Part shown: positions 25,373 through 33,245 of the stretch, one piece after another
Layout of the letters: the number at the start of each line of letters is the position of its first letter
Numbering within the stretch: the stretch's first letter is position 1
Source of the DNA: Dokdonia donghaensis DSW-1
GTDB lineage: Bacteria > Bacteroidota > Bacteroidia > Flavobacteriales > Flavobacteriaceae
Reading direction: 5' to 3'
DNA length: 64,000 bases
Assembly: GCF_001653755.1 (NCBI RefSeq)
Contig: NZ_CP015125.1
Span: 804,001-868,000 of the forward strand
The notes under the pieces: model-generated
Database searches by the model: none
What the model was told of the DNA's origin: nothing
Seen by the model: only the letters and a program-made list of their open reading frames with translations
Position numbers and translations under genes: made by a program

Positions 25373-26248
25373 CTAACGTTTTGCGAGTAGAATCTTCCAC
25401 GCGTTATTCACATTTTTTTGAGCCAATAATTCTTGCGCTTTTTTGTGTATCACAAGGTCGTCGCCTGTTTTTACTAGTTCCTTTATATGTGCATCACTTG
25501 CTATAAATGTGTCTATTTGTGCCTGGGTAGGGAGTTGCTCTACATTACCCAGCATCCCGAGGTCATTACCAGTAAGTATATCGCTCAGGCGTATGTTTTC
25601 TGGAATTTGATCTACGCCTATTCCTGTTCTTAAAACGGGTTTAGGCACTTCAAAAAGCCCTTCTTTTGCACGGCTATACCAGTTTGCGCCCATACGTGAT
25701 ACTTGATCTATTTTAAGTGGGTCTATGGCACCAGCGTCTGTAAGAATGATTTTATCTATATGCATTTTAAGAATCTCACATATTACGAGGTTACCCGCGC
25801 CACCTTGATCACCCAGCGCTTTTACCTCGATTACTTTACACTCAAACTGCACTGGAGATTCTGCCACTCGAGGAGGTGTTACCTTTTCTGAGGCAAGCTC
25901 TGTAAGGCCAGCTTTTACAAATTCATTTACGCCCTTTGCATAAGCTGTACTTGCGAGCGACATTTGCTGTACCATTGCATAGTTTACCATATTTACCGTA
26001 CACTCTGCAACCTCTAGCACGTTATCTAGCGTGTTTTTTGTGGTATTATCTCTCCCACTACGAGAGGGTGAGTACACAAGTATGGGAGGATTTGCGCCAA
26101 AGACATTAAAAAAACTAAAAGGAGCCAGATTTACATTACCATCCTTATCTACAGTACTTGCAAATGCTATGGGACGTGGCCCCACGGCACCTGTAAGGTG
26201 ACCAAATAACTGAGAAACAGGAATATCTTTTGGATCTATAGTAAGCAT
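25373..26248 (-). CDS. Flavin reductase family protein
   Basis: The 291-residue protein carries the FMN-binding split-barrel (flavin reductase-like) domain in its N-terminal 200 residues: GAVGPRPIAFASTVDKDGNV, NLAPFSFFNVFGANPPILVY, GRDNTTKNTLDNV. Such proteins bind FMN and reduce it or act with an oxygenase; which partner is used is not visible. The last 90 residues are an extension seen in flavobacterial homologues. Cytoplasmic. Its promoter region faces the non-coding stretch at 26249. Confidence 0.88.
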   Translation of the reverse strand: MLTIDPKDIPVSQLFGHLTGAVGPRPIAFASTVDKDGNVNLAPFSFFNVFGANPPILVYSPSRSGRDNTTKNTLDNVLEVAECTVNMVNYAMVQQMSLASTAYAKGVNEFVKAGLTELASEKVTPPRVAESPVQFECKVIEVKALGDQGGAGNLVICEILKMHIDKIILTDAGAIDPLKIDQVSRMGANWYSRAKEGLFEVPKPVLRTGIGVDQIPENIRLSDILTGNDLGMLGNVEQLPTQAQIDTFIASDAHIKELVKTGDDLVIHKKAQELLAQKNVNNAWKILLAKR

Positions 26249-26302
26249 ATAACTTCTTTTAAAATGTACGGTTCAAAAATACCAAATCTTATAGGGTCTA
26301 TT

Positions 26303-26320
26303 ACGCTTTCGCGAAAGCTT
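26303..26320. repeat. 18-bp palindrome copy 9, intergenic
   Basis: acgctttcgcgaaagctt, one outer-arm change. Confidence 0.9.
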
Positions 26321-26376
26321 AACACAAAACAATAGATACTCATTAATCATAAGTTGCGATGAATGCACCCGCTAGA

Positions 26377-26395
26377 TTAGGGGCAAAAACCCTAA
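26377..26395. promoter_or_regulatory. Inverted repeat, possible operator
   Basis: TTAGGG/CCCTAA arms around GCAAAAA. It lies upstream of the 39-residue ORF and could be a regulator site; no regulator is identified. Confidence 0.35.
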
Positions 26396-26476
26396 GCAAT
26401 ATGCGCTATTATAGCTACATACTAATCGATTTACCGTTGCATATTTGTGCTGTAGTAATCATTAAATAAAACAATT

Positions 26477-26596
26477 ATGAAATCGCAAACAGAAGAATGG
26501 GGGCTTCTAGAGCAAATATGCCAAGATGAAGAATTTGACGTGTCATTTTTTTCTATCGAGTTTCCAGATGGTAGCTCCTATGAGTATCAGAATTAG
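26477..26596 (+). CDS. Predicted 39-residue small protein
   Basis: The ATG at 26477 opens a 39-codon frame: MKSQTEEWGLLEQICQDEEF, then DVSFFSIEFPDGSSYEYQN and a stop. The product is acidic, with no signal or membrane segment. Support for a real gene is that it fills the middle of a 484-bp gap, has A-rich sequence before the ATG as many flavobacterial starts do, and is followed 48 bases later by the strongest terminator hairpin in the window. I do not recognise the sequence. A non-coding RNA ending at the same terminator is the alternative. Confidence 0.5.
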   Translation: MKSQTEEWGLLEQICQDEEFDVSFFSIEFPDGSSYEYQN

Positions 26597-26644
26597 AAAA
26601 CTAAAAAAATCTTAAGTTTGAATTAGCCTTTGCTTAGGCACTTT

Positions 26645-26684
26645 AAAACCGGCTATTGTTTGAGGGAACAATAGCCGGTTTTTT
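26645..26684 (+). terminator. Strong intrinsic terminator
   Basis: Sixteen-base arms AAAACCGGCTATTGTT and AACAATAGCCGGTTTT around TGAGGG, followed by further T residues. It ends a plus-strand transcript from the small-ORF region. Confidence 0.92.
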
Positions 26685-26732
26685 GTAACATTTTGTATCT
26701 TCAAGCCACCAATAGTTAAAACAACACAACCT

Positions 26733-27872
26733 ATGGATATTTTTAGCAAGATTAAGGAGAAGCTCAGCAACGAGTTTATAGATATTGTAGAATGGTTAGA
26801 CTACACAGATGACACGATTGCTCACCGTTTTGAACGTTATCAAAACGAGATTAAAAATGGCGCAAAACTCATTGTACGTGAAGGTCAGACAGCCGTTTTT
26901 GTAAACGAGGGACAACTTGCAGATGTTTTTACGCCAGGAACCTATGATCTTACAACGCAAAACTTACCCATTCTTTCTACACTTAAAGGGTGGAAATATG
27001 GTTTTAACTCTCCCTTTAAAGCAGAAGTTTACTTTGTAAATACACACTTATTTACAGATGAGAAGTGGGGAACTAAAAATCCCATAACATTAAGCGATGA
27101 CCGTTTTGGACTAGTTGAGATTCGCGCTTTTGGAACTTATGCCTTTAAAATTGCAGATGCTGGGAAGTTTATTGTAGACATCGTAGGGACAGATAACAAC
27201 TTTACAAATTTTGAAATCAACGAGCATCTCAAAAGTCTTATTGCTACAAGATTTACAGATACGGTAGGAGAAGCAAATCTCCCTATAGAGCTCTATGCGG
27301 CAAATACATCAGAGCTATCAGAAACTTGTAAAGAGGTAATGCACCCTGAGTTTATGTCTGTAGGTATCTCACTTGAGAAGTTTTACATCGAGAATGTATC
27401 GATGCCAGAAGACCTCAAGAAAGAAATCTTTGAGTACAGCCGTATCGATAAGCTTGACCTAGATAAGCTTACTAAGTTCAAAACTGCCAAAGCGATAGAA
27501 GCTGCCGCTGCAAATGAAGGCGGTACAGCAGGTGCAGGAATGGGTATGGGAATGGGCTTTGTACTCGCACAACAAATGGGAGGAATGATGTCTCCACAAA
27601 TGGGAGGACAACAACAAGCACAACCACAAATGAATCAAGGCGGAATGATGCCGCCACCTATACCAGCCGCTGTACAATATTTTTATGCTGTAAACGGTGC
27701 ACAACAAGGCCCCGTCTCTTTTGAACAACTAAAAGCGCTATTTGCAAACCGTACAATAAACAAAGAGAGCCTTATCTGGAAGCAAGGTATGACTGGATGG
27801 GCCGCGTTGCAAGAGGTAGAGGAGCTTAAGTCATTTTTAGGAGGTAACACACCGCCGCCACTGCCGGTTTAA
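26733..27872 (+). CDS. SPFH domain protein with C-terminal GYF-like domain
   Basis: The 379-residue protein has an SPFH/band-7-like domain (about 20-240: IVREGQTAVFVNEGQLADVF, PITLSDDRFGLVEIRAFGTY) of the virion-core-like type, a Met/Gly/Gln-rich linker (about 265-312) and a DUF4339/GYF_2 domain (YFYAVNGAQQGPVSFEQLKA ... WKQGMTGWAALQEV, about 320-370). GYF_2 domains bind proline-rich partners. No membrane segment is present. The next gene encodes a zinc-ribbon membrane protein, a frequent pairing, so the two may form one membrane-associated assembly. Confidence 0.85.
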   Translation: MDIFSKIKEKLSNEFIDIVEWLDYTDDTIAHRFERYQNEIKNGAKLIVREGQTAVFVNEGQLADVFTPGTYDLTTQNLPILSTLKGWKYGFNSPFKAEVYFVNTHLFTDEKWGTKNPITLSDDRFGLVEIRAFGTYAFKIADAGKFIVDIVGTDNNFTNFEINEHLKSLIATRFTDTVGEANLPIELYAANTSELSETCKEVMHPEFMSVGISLEKFYIENVSMPEDLKKEIFEYSRIDKLDLDKLTKFKTAKAIEAAAANEGGTAGAGMGMGMGFVLAQQMGGMMSPQMGGQQQAQPQMNQGGMMPPPIPAAVQYFYAVNGAQQGPVSFEQLKALFANRTINKESLIWKQGMTGWAALQEVEELKSFLGGNTPPPLPV

Positions 27873-27899
27873 AAAAATTTTAAATGTAATAGCTTAAGT

Positions 27900-27917
27900 G
27901 CGCTTTCGCGAAAGCGT
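27900..27917. repeat. 18-bp palindrome copy 10, intergenic
   Basis: gcgctttcgcgaaagcgt; lies 18 bases before the start at 27935. Confidence 0.9.
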
Positions 27918-27934
27918 AATTACCCTATGCCTAT

Positions 27935-29035
27935 ATGGAAGAAAACCCCATACATAAAACCGAACTCAAAAAGGCCTGTATAAATTGCGGTGCAGAGCTC
28001 AAGTACAAGCCGGGTACTACTTCCATCACTTGTGAGTATTGCGGTCATAAAGAAGAGATCTCACTAGCTACCAGCAAGTTTGAAGAGTTAGAGCTGTATC
28101 CATACCTGGAAAGTATGGGTGATCAAAAAAACAGCGAAGAGATCTCTATGCTACATTGTAAAAACTGTGGAGCAAACCAGCACGTAGAAGAAAACTATAA
28201 ATCCCTACACTGCGTGTATTGCAGTATGCCACTCATACTTGAAGATGCCCGCAAGGAAGACTGGATATTACCAGGAGCTGTATTGCCATTTCAGATAGAT
28301 CAAAAAAAGTCTTTTCAAATTTTTAAAAAATGGGTAAACGGTCTCTGGTGGGCGCCTAATAAACTTAAGAAAGCCTCACTAGACCCTCAGTTTACAAAGG
28401 GGCTGTACTTGCCCTACTGGACCTTTGATGCACAGCTTGCTGCAAACTATACTGGGCAGCGAGGTGAGTATTACTACGAGACGCAAACCTATCGCGATAG
28501 TGATGGTAATAGAAAGAGTAGGCAAGTGCGTAAAACAAGATGGTATCCCGCCTCGGGTCACGTGTCTGGCTTTGTAGATGACACGCTCATAAAGGCATCA
28601 AAACAACGTGCCGGTAGAGTACCCTCTAAAATTGCACGCTGGGATCTTAAAAAGCTACAGCCCTTCAACAGCGGATTCTTATCTGGTTTTGTGACAGAAA
28701 AGTATACCATCCCTCTCAAAGATGGTCATACCAAGTCACGTGAGACGGCAAAGCAAATCGCCACAAGCTGGGCCGCTGGAGATATAGGGGGCGACACGCA
28801 GCGCGTAACCTCTATAGATATGAAGCTGGCAGAGGAGACCTTTAAGCACATCTTATTACCCGTTTATGTGAGTTCTTACCGTTACAATGGCAAGGAGTAT
28901 AACTTTTTTGTAAACGGTGAGACGGGCGCGCTTTCTGGTAAAAGACCGTATTCGTTCTGGAAAATATTTTTTGCCGTACTTGCTGCACTTATCATTATAG
29001 GTGTGATTGTGGTTTTTGCTCAGGGAGCGGGATAA
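27935..29035 (+). CDS. Zinc-ribbon protein with C-terminal membrane anchor
   Basis: The 366-residue protein has two zinc ribbons: CINCGAELKYKPGTTSITCE then YCGHKEE (residues 15-41) and CKNCGANQHVEENYKSLHCV then YC (about 74-96). A large middle domain contains KGLYLPYWTFDAQLAANYTG and HILLPVYVSSYRYNGKEYNF, and one membrane helix lies at the C-terminus (about 342-362). This architecture is known as a conserved hypothetical family. The cytoplasmic part could bind nucleic acid or protein through its ribbons. The gene follows the SPFH gene by 62 bases with a palindrome between. Confidence 0.8.
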   Translation: MEENPIHKTELKKACINCGAELKYKPGTTSITCEYCGHKEEISLATSKFEELELYPYLESMGDQKNSEEISMLHCKNCGANQHVEENYKSLHCVYCSMPLILEDARKEDWILPGAVLPFQIDQKKSFQIFKKWVNGLWWAPNKLKKASLDPQFTKGLYLPYWTFDAQLAANYTGQRGEYYYETQTYRDSDGNRKSRQVRKTRWYPASGHVSGFVDDTLIKASKQRAGRVPSKIARWDLKKLQPFNSGFLSGFVTEKYTIPLKDGHTKSRETAKQIATSWAAGDIGGDTQRVTSIDMKLAEETFKHILLPVYVSSYRYNGKEYNFFVNGETGALSGKRPYSFWKIFFAVLAALIIIGVIVVFAQGAG

Positions 29036-29084
29036 TTTTTGTGTTGTAAATCTTTGTTAAACGTAATGTTATAAGGTGTTAATA

Positions 29085-29102
29085 CCGCTTTCGCGAAAGC
29101 GG
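29085..29102. repeat. 18-bp palindrome copy 11, intergenic
   Basis: ccgctttcgcgaaagcgg, C/G-arm form, 29 bases upstream of the OsmC gene. Confidence 0.93.
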
Positions 29103-29131
29103 AATACGCATATCTTTAAACAAAAAAGACA

Positions 29132-29548
29132 ATGAAATTTACAAGAAGCGCAAGCGCACACTGGGAAGGAAGCGGAAAAGAAGGAAAAGGAACAATCTCT
29201 ACCGAAAGTACCGTGCTAGATAAAGCACAATATGCCTTTGGGACTCGATTTGAAGATGGAGTGGGTACAAATCCAGAGGAACTTATAGGAGCAGCACATT
29301 CTGGATGTTATACAATGCAACTTAGTTTTTTACTCAATGAAGAAGACTACGTAGCAGATGCTCTAGATACGAGTGCAGACGTAACTTTTGAAGATGGGGA
29401 GATTACAAAAATTCACCTCACCACAAAAGGGAAGGTTCCAAATATCTCAACTGAAGAGTTTGCGAAAATAGCATCTAAAGCAAAAGAAGTGTGCCCACTA
29501 TCTAAGCTTATGAAAGCCGAGATTACTCTAGATGCCACACTAGAGTAA
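29132..29548 (+). CDS. osmC: OsmC-family peroxiredoxin
   Basis: The 138-residue protein matches OsmC: the first redox cysteine in GAAHSGCYTMQLSFLLNEED (Cys56 area) and the second in KEVCPLSKLMKAEI near the C-terminus, with the characteristic N-terminal SAHWEGSGKEGKGTISTEST. OsmC reduces organic hydroperoxides in the cytosol. Length is typical. It is monocistronic, with a terminator just downstream. Confidence 0.92.
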   Translation: MKFTRSASAHWEGSGKEGKGTISTESTVLDKAQYAFGTRFEDGVGTNPEELIGAAHSGCYTMQLSFLLNEEDYVADALDTSADVTFEDGEITKIHLTTKGKVPNISTEEFAKIASKAKEVCPLSKLMKAEITLDATLE

Positions 29549-29566
29549 CAAATAATTTATAAATGT

Positions 29567-29604
29567 AAAAGCCCTCAAAACCTTAGGTTTTGAGGGCTTT
29601 TTTT
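29567..29604 (+). terminator. Intrinsic terminator after osmC
   Basis: AAAAGCCCTCAAAACC/GGTTTTGAGGGCTTTT around TTA, with a T-run. Confidence 0.92.
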
Positions 29605-29783
29605 ATGGTGGTTGTTTGAGTATGTATTCCTTCCATTATAAAATAGCAGTCTACACTTGCTTTTAAGAAAACCACCAAGGTATTATTTGGCAGTTATTTA
29701 AAAAAAATAATGCTACTACATAGTGTTTGAAACAACTCACAAGATTGTTAGTTTTGAACATACTAATCACATAATTAAATAGA

Positions 29784-31211
29784 ATGATCAAAAAACGAAT
29801 TACTTTACTATTAATGCTTGTAACTGCTATGAATTTACTTGCACAAGATGTCTATGAGCTAGCAGATGTGTCACAGGCAGATTTTGAAAACTTTACCATT
29901 TCATCCTTAGAATTTGCAGATGTTGATAATGACTCAGACGTAGACTTACTCATAATGGGTAGAAATGTAGACTTTATAAACGTCGCAAATCTCTATATTA
30001 ATGATGGAGAAGGAAATTACTCCTTAGACCAGGGGTCAAATATAGAAGGGCTGTCATCTGGCGACCTATCTTTTGGTGATATTGATAATGACAATGATCT
30101 AGATTTAATTGTTACGGGAAGAAATACAAATATGACAAGAAGAACAGAGTTATATCTCAATGATGGGAGTGGAGTTTTTACTGTTCAAAGTCAAGTACAA
30201 TTTGAATCTGTCGCAGGTTCTAAAGTTGAGTTAGGAGATTTAAATAACGATGGTCTTTTAGATGTTGTATTAATAGGTTTTACTGGTGCACAAGCTGAGA
30301 CTAATGTTTATTTAAATGCAGGAAACGCCACATTTACAGAAGTCTCAACTATTTTTGAAGATGTTTTTTTAGGGGATATTGCCATTTTTGATGCAGATAA
30401 TGATACAGATAATGACGTACTCATAACAGGAGGCGGTAATAGTAATAATAGAGTGTCTGAGTTATATTTTAATAACGGGGATGGCACTTTTATTGAGTCT
30501 TCAAATTCTCTAACAGGATCTATATCCTCTTCTGTGGCAGTAGCAGACATTGATAGTGATAATGACTTTGATATTATCATATCTGGTTTATCATTAGTAA
30601 ACGGCTTACAGGAGCCATCTACTACCTTATATATAAATAATGGGATGGGTGAATATACTGCCTCTACTCAATCATTTATAAATGTAGGTAGAGGAAACGT
30701 TGTTTTTGAAGATATTGATAACGATCAAGATCTAGATATCTTTATATCTGGAGTTGACGAAGATGATGCAATTATTTATAGTTTTTACCTTAATGATGGT
30801 CTAGGGGTTTATGCGCCGTTTGTAGATTCTAATATACTAGCAGTAAGAGAGGGTTCTTTAGATTTTGCAGACGTAAATGGTGACGGAACACAGGATATAG
30901 CAATCACGGGGAGATCAAGTGAAAATATAGAAAGCTCAAGGCTTTATATAAACCAAGAAATGCTAGGAGTCGTTAATGTAGAAAGTAATGCGCTATCTGT
31001 TTATCCAAACCCAAGCAATGGGCGATTTACTATTGATATAGACAAACCTTTAAGTAAAATCGAAATCTTTGACGTTTCTGGAAGGCTTATGCTTCGAGAT
31101 AATGAAGTCAATGATAAATTTTTTAATGTAAATCTAGCCTCTGGCATCTATCTTATAAAGGCTATGACGGTAAATGGTGAGCAGTATGCTTCAAAAATTA
31201 TTGTAGAGTAG
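29784..31211 (+). CDS. FG-GAP/VCBS repeat protein with T9SS sorting domain
   Basis: The 475-residue protein has a signal peptide (ends NLLAQ), about ten FG-GAP-like beta-propeller repeats of the form LEFADVDNDSDVDLLIMGRN or FGDIDNDNDLDLIVTGRN with DxDxDxD-type calcium loops, and a C-terminal type A T9SS sorting domain from about residue 405 (VYPNPSNGRFTIDIDKPLSK ... SGIYLIKAMTVNGEQYASKI). It should be secreted by the type IX system and held at or released from the surface. A function in adhesion or binding is inferred from the repeat type. Confidence 0.9.
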   Translation: MIKKRITLLLMLVTAMNLLAQDVYELADVSQADFENFTISSLEFADVDNDSDVDLLIMGRNVDFINVANLYINDGEGNYSLDQGSNIEGLSSGDLSFGDIDNDNDLDLIVTGRNTNMTRRTELYLNDGSGVFTVQSQVQFESVAGSKVELGDLNNDGLLDVVLIGFTGAQAETNVYLNAGNATFTEVSTIFEDVFLGDIAIFDADNDTDNDVLITGGGNSNNRVSELYFNNGDGTFIESSNSLTGSISSSVAVADIDSDNDFDIIISGLSLVNGLQEPSTTLYINNGMGEYTASTQSFINVGRGNVVFEDIDNDQDLDIFISGVDEDDAIIYSFYLNDGLGVYAPFVDSNILAVREGSLDFADVNGDGTQDIAITGRSSENIESSRLYINQEMLGVVNVESNALSVYPNPSNGRFTIDIDKPLSKIEIFDVSGRLMLRDNEVNDKFFNVNLASGIYLIKAMTVNGEQYASKIIVE

Positions 31212-31256
31212 ATTTTATCTATATCTCCATAATTTAAATTTTAACATAGTAAAATA

Positions 31257-31293
31257 TAAAGAGCCACTTCAACTTTGAAGTGGCTCTTTTTTT
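31257..31293. terminator. Terminator between the FG-GAP and HhH protein genes
   Basis: GAGCCACTTCAA and TTGAAGTGGCTC arms (tight loop) with A-run and T-run at either side, so it can stop both converging genes. Confidence 0.9.
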
Positions 31294-31323
31294 GCGCTTT
31301 AAAAAAAGCTTTGTTTATAATGA

Positions 31324-31986
31324 CTACGCTTTACCGTAATCGTGCTCGTCTTGCCATCTTTTAAGCTCTGCCCATTTACCTAGAGCGGCCATTTCGGCTT
31401 GCATAGGCCAGGTGCCTGGACGATGTATTTCAAAGCGTTTACCACCAGAGTTAAGTACCTCTTGACACTTCTCTACAGAGGTGCTTGCAAGTGCTGCCCA
31501 CGTTTTAATATCGTGATTATGGAAGAGCTCAGATATTTTTGGACCTATTCCTTCTACAATAGTAAGATCGTCTTCTTTTATTCTTTTCTTACCATACACA
31601 CCTTTTGCCGCTGCTGCATCAAATGGTACGCCTATGATACCTATAGACGGTGATGGTGCACTCGTATTTGTATTTGCAATAACGGTCTCGCTTGTCGCTG
31701 CACCGGCTGCAAATGAGCTCGCCATACTTGCGGTGGTGCTAGCTGCTGCTGGAGCCGCTGGTGGAGGTGTAGCCTTAAGCTTTGTTCTACACGCCTCTAG
31801 GTCTGCTTCTAGTGAGGCTGTTTTCTTTCTACACGCCTCAAGATCTGCCTTGTAATCATAGGTGTCGTGAGTTGTTGTTTCTTCTTTAGAGCTACCAAAG
31901 AGTCTACCTAGTAAGTATCCTAAAATTCCGCATACTACTCCGGCTATAAGTGGCCAGATCCAGCAAGCTATGTTTGAAAAATCCAT
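31324..31986 (-). CDS. Membrane-anchored protein with helix-hairpin-helix domain
   Basis: The 220-residue product has one N-terminal membrane helix (about 9-29, IAGVVCGILGYLLGRLFG), a short coiled coil (ADLEACRKKTASLEADLEAC), a low-complexity Ala/Pro/Ser linker (about 70-115) and a C-terminal domain with IVEGIGPKISELFHNHDIKT, a helix-hairpin-helix typical of nucleic-acid-binding or flap-nuclease-like proteins. The ending RPGTWPMQAEMAALGKWAEL is conserved in homologues. It pairs with the OmpA-like gene 19 bases upstream, and both have inner-membrane-type anchors. Confidence 0.8.
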   Translation of the reverse strand: MDFSNIACWIWPLIAGVVCGILGYLLGRLFGSSKEETTTHDTYDYKADLEACRKKTASLEADLEACRTKLKATPPPAAPAAASTTASMASSFAAGAATSETVIANTNTSAPSPSIGIIGVPFDAAAAKGVYGKKRIKEDDLTIVEGIGPKISELFHNHDIKTWAALASTSVEKCQEVLNSGGKRFEIHRPGTWPMQAEMAALGKWAELKRWQDEHDYGKA

Positions 31987-32005
31987 ATGTATATTTTTTA
32001 ATGAG

Positions 32006-32956
32006 TTAGTTTATAGTTATTACGGCGCGTCTGTTTTGTGCGCGGCCTTCTTCTGTATCATTTGTTGCAATAGGGCTACGTTCTCCCTTTGTAACAGTTT
32101 TGATTTTTGCACCTGCAATCCCATTGTTTTGAAGGTATTGCTTGCCAAATTCTGCACGCTCAAGTCCCAGTCTATCATTTGTAGCCATACTACCTTGACT
32201 GTCTGTGTGTCCTTCTACCGTAATGCTAGATCCTTCTACCTTATCTAGGTAACGGGTGATGTCTCCTAGTTTTTTACGCTGTTGCGCGTTGAGGTTTACA
32301 GAGGCCTCTGAGTAGTCAAAATAAATTACTAGCGGGTCTGCCTTAATAGCTTCGGCCATATTTGCAAGATCTTCTTGCGCTTTGGCCTCATCTTCGGCGG
32401 CTTGTGCGTAGAGATTGTATGAAACAGGTCCTTTATAGATGTCGCCATCTGGAACTAATTCTTCGCGTAGCTCACCATAGGTGTTAATGCGACTTGAAGA
32501 GATACCTTGATCTACAAAGTAATTTTTTACAGCAGTGGCACGTGCAAGACCTAGGTTTTCGTAAGCAGAGTTATTTACCTCGTCGCTGTCATAATATCCA
32601 GTAACATTAACACGTTGGTTTGCATTACCTTCTGCATCAAAATAGCCCTTAAGCTTTGCAATACCACTGTTTACATCTGTAGCTACAGGTGTAAGAATAG
32701 CAAAGTCTGAATTTTTGAAGTTAAAATTATCATTGCTTGTAAAAGCAAAGTTTCCGTCTGTACCTCTCAGATTGAAGCCCATTGAGGTGGCAGCCGCGGG
32801 AGCAGCTACTGCGTTTTGATCATCTACTGTTGTTTCTTGCTTATCTGTAGTAGAAGCAGCGCTTGCTCCGGCTCCACAACAAAAAATCCAAGCCAGAATC
32901 ATACAAATGACAATCGTAAGTAGCATACCAAGTAGGTATCCTGATTTCTTACTCAT
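32006..32956 (-). CDS. Membrane protein with two OmpA-like domains
   Basis: The 316-residue protein has a single hydrophobic N-terminal helix (about 6-28), then two OmpA/MotB-like domains. The second (about 205-316) is canonical: VIYFDYSEASVNLNAQQRKK, VEGHTDSQGSMATNDRLGLE, ending AQNRRAVITIN. The first (about 75-190) has FDAEGNANQRVNVTGYYDSD and LGLARATAVKNYFVDQGISS but no intact GHTD motif. OmpA-like domains bind peptidoglycan. The N-terminal helix lacks an obvious cleavage site, so it probably stays in the inner membrane. Confidence 0.85.
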   Translation of the reverse strand: MSKKSGYLLGMLLTIVICMILAWIFCCGAGASAASTTDKQETTVDDQNAVAAPAAATSMGFNLRGTDGNFAFTSNDNFNFKNSDFAILTPVATDVNSGIAKLKGYFDAEGNANQRVNVTGYYDSDEVNNSAYENLGLARATAVKNYFVDQGISSSRINTYGELREELVPDGDIYKGPVSYNLYAQAAEDEAKAQEDLANMAEAIKADPLVIYFDYSEASVNLNAQQRKKLGDITRYLDKVEGSSITVEGHTDSQGSMATNDRLGLERAEFGKQYLQNNGIAGAKIKTVTKGERSPIATNDTEEGRAQNRRAVITIN

Positions 32957-33245
32957 ATTGGTTAGGTTTAAATGGTTCGTTTGTCTTAAAGTTAGTTAAA
33001 ATTTTAACATAACAGCATTTTACACATTGATTGTTAGAACTTTATGTATTTCCTCGACGATTTTAATGGGTTTATCGAGCATTTTTGGTAGTTCAATCCT
33101 TGTAAAACACATTGTTTAGTGTGTTTTGCTGATTTTCAAATGTTTACAAAAAGATAACGTCATAGCCAGCAAGTGGCAAGCCCGTATCTTAATAAAATTG
33201 TAGTGGGATGAGATTACGCTTTCGCGAAAGCGTAAAAAGAAATAA
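32957..33245. other. Non-coding stretch upstream of the OmpA-like gene
   Basis: Includes AAAACACA/TGTGTTTT arms at 33104-33127 around TTGTTTAG, and palindrome copy 12. No gene-like frame; the short frame that begins at 33208 (MRLRFRESV) is read through the palindrome and is not credible. Confidence 0.55.
33216..33233. repeat. 18-bp palindrome copy 12, intergenic
   Basis: Perfect acgctttcgcgaaagcgt with TT/AA flanks, just past the stop of the MFS gene at 33246. Confidence 0.95.

Larger units (their letters stand above)
26249..26476. other. Non-coding stretch between the flavin reductase and small-ORF genes
   Basis: Contains palindrome copy 9 and the inverted repeat TTAGGGGCAAAAACCCTAA at 26377-26395, about 80 bases before the small ORF. 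No other gene-like frame is seen. Confidence 0.6.
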
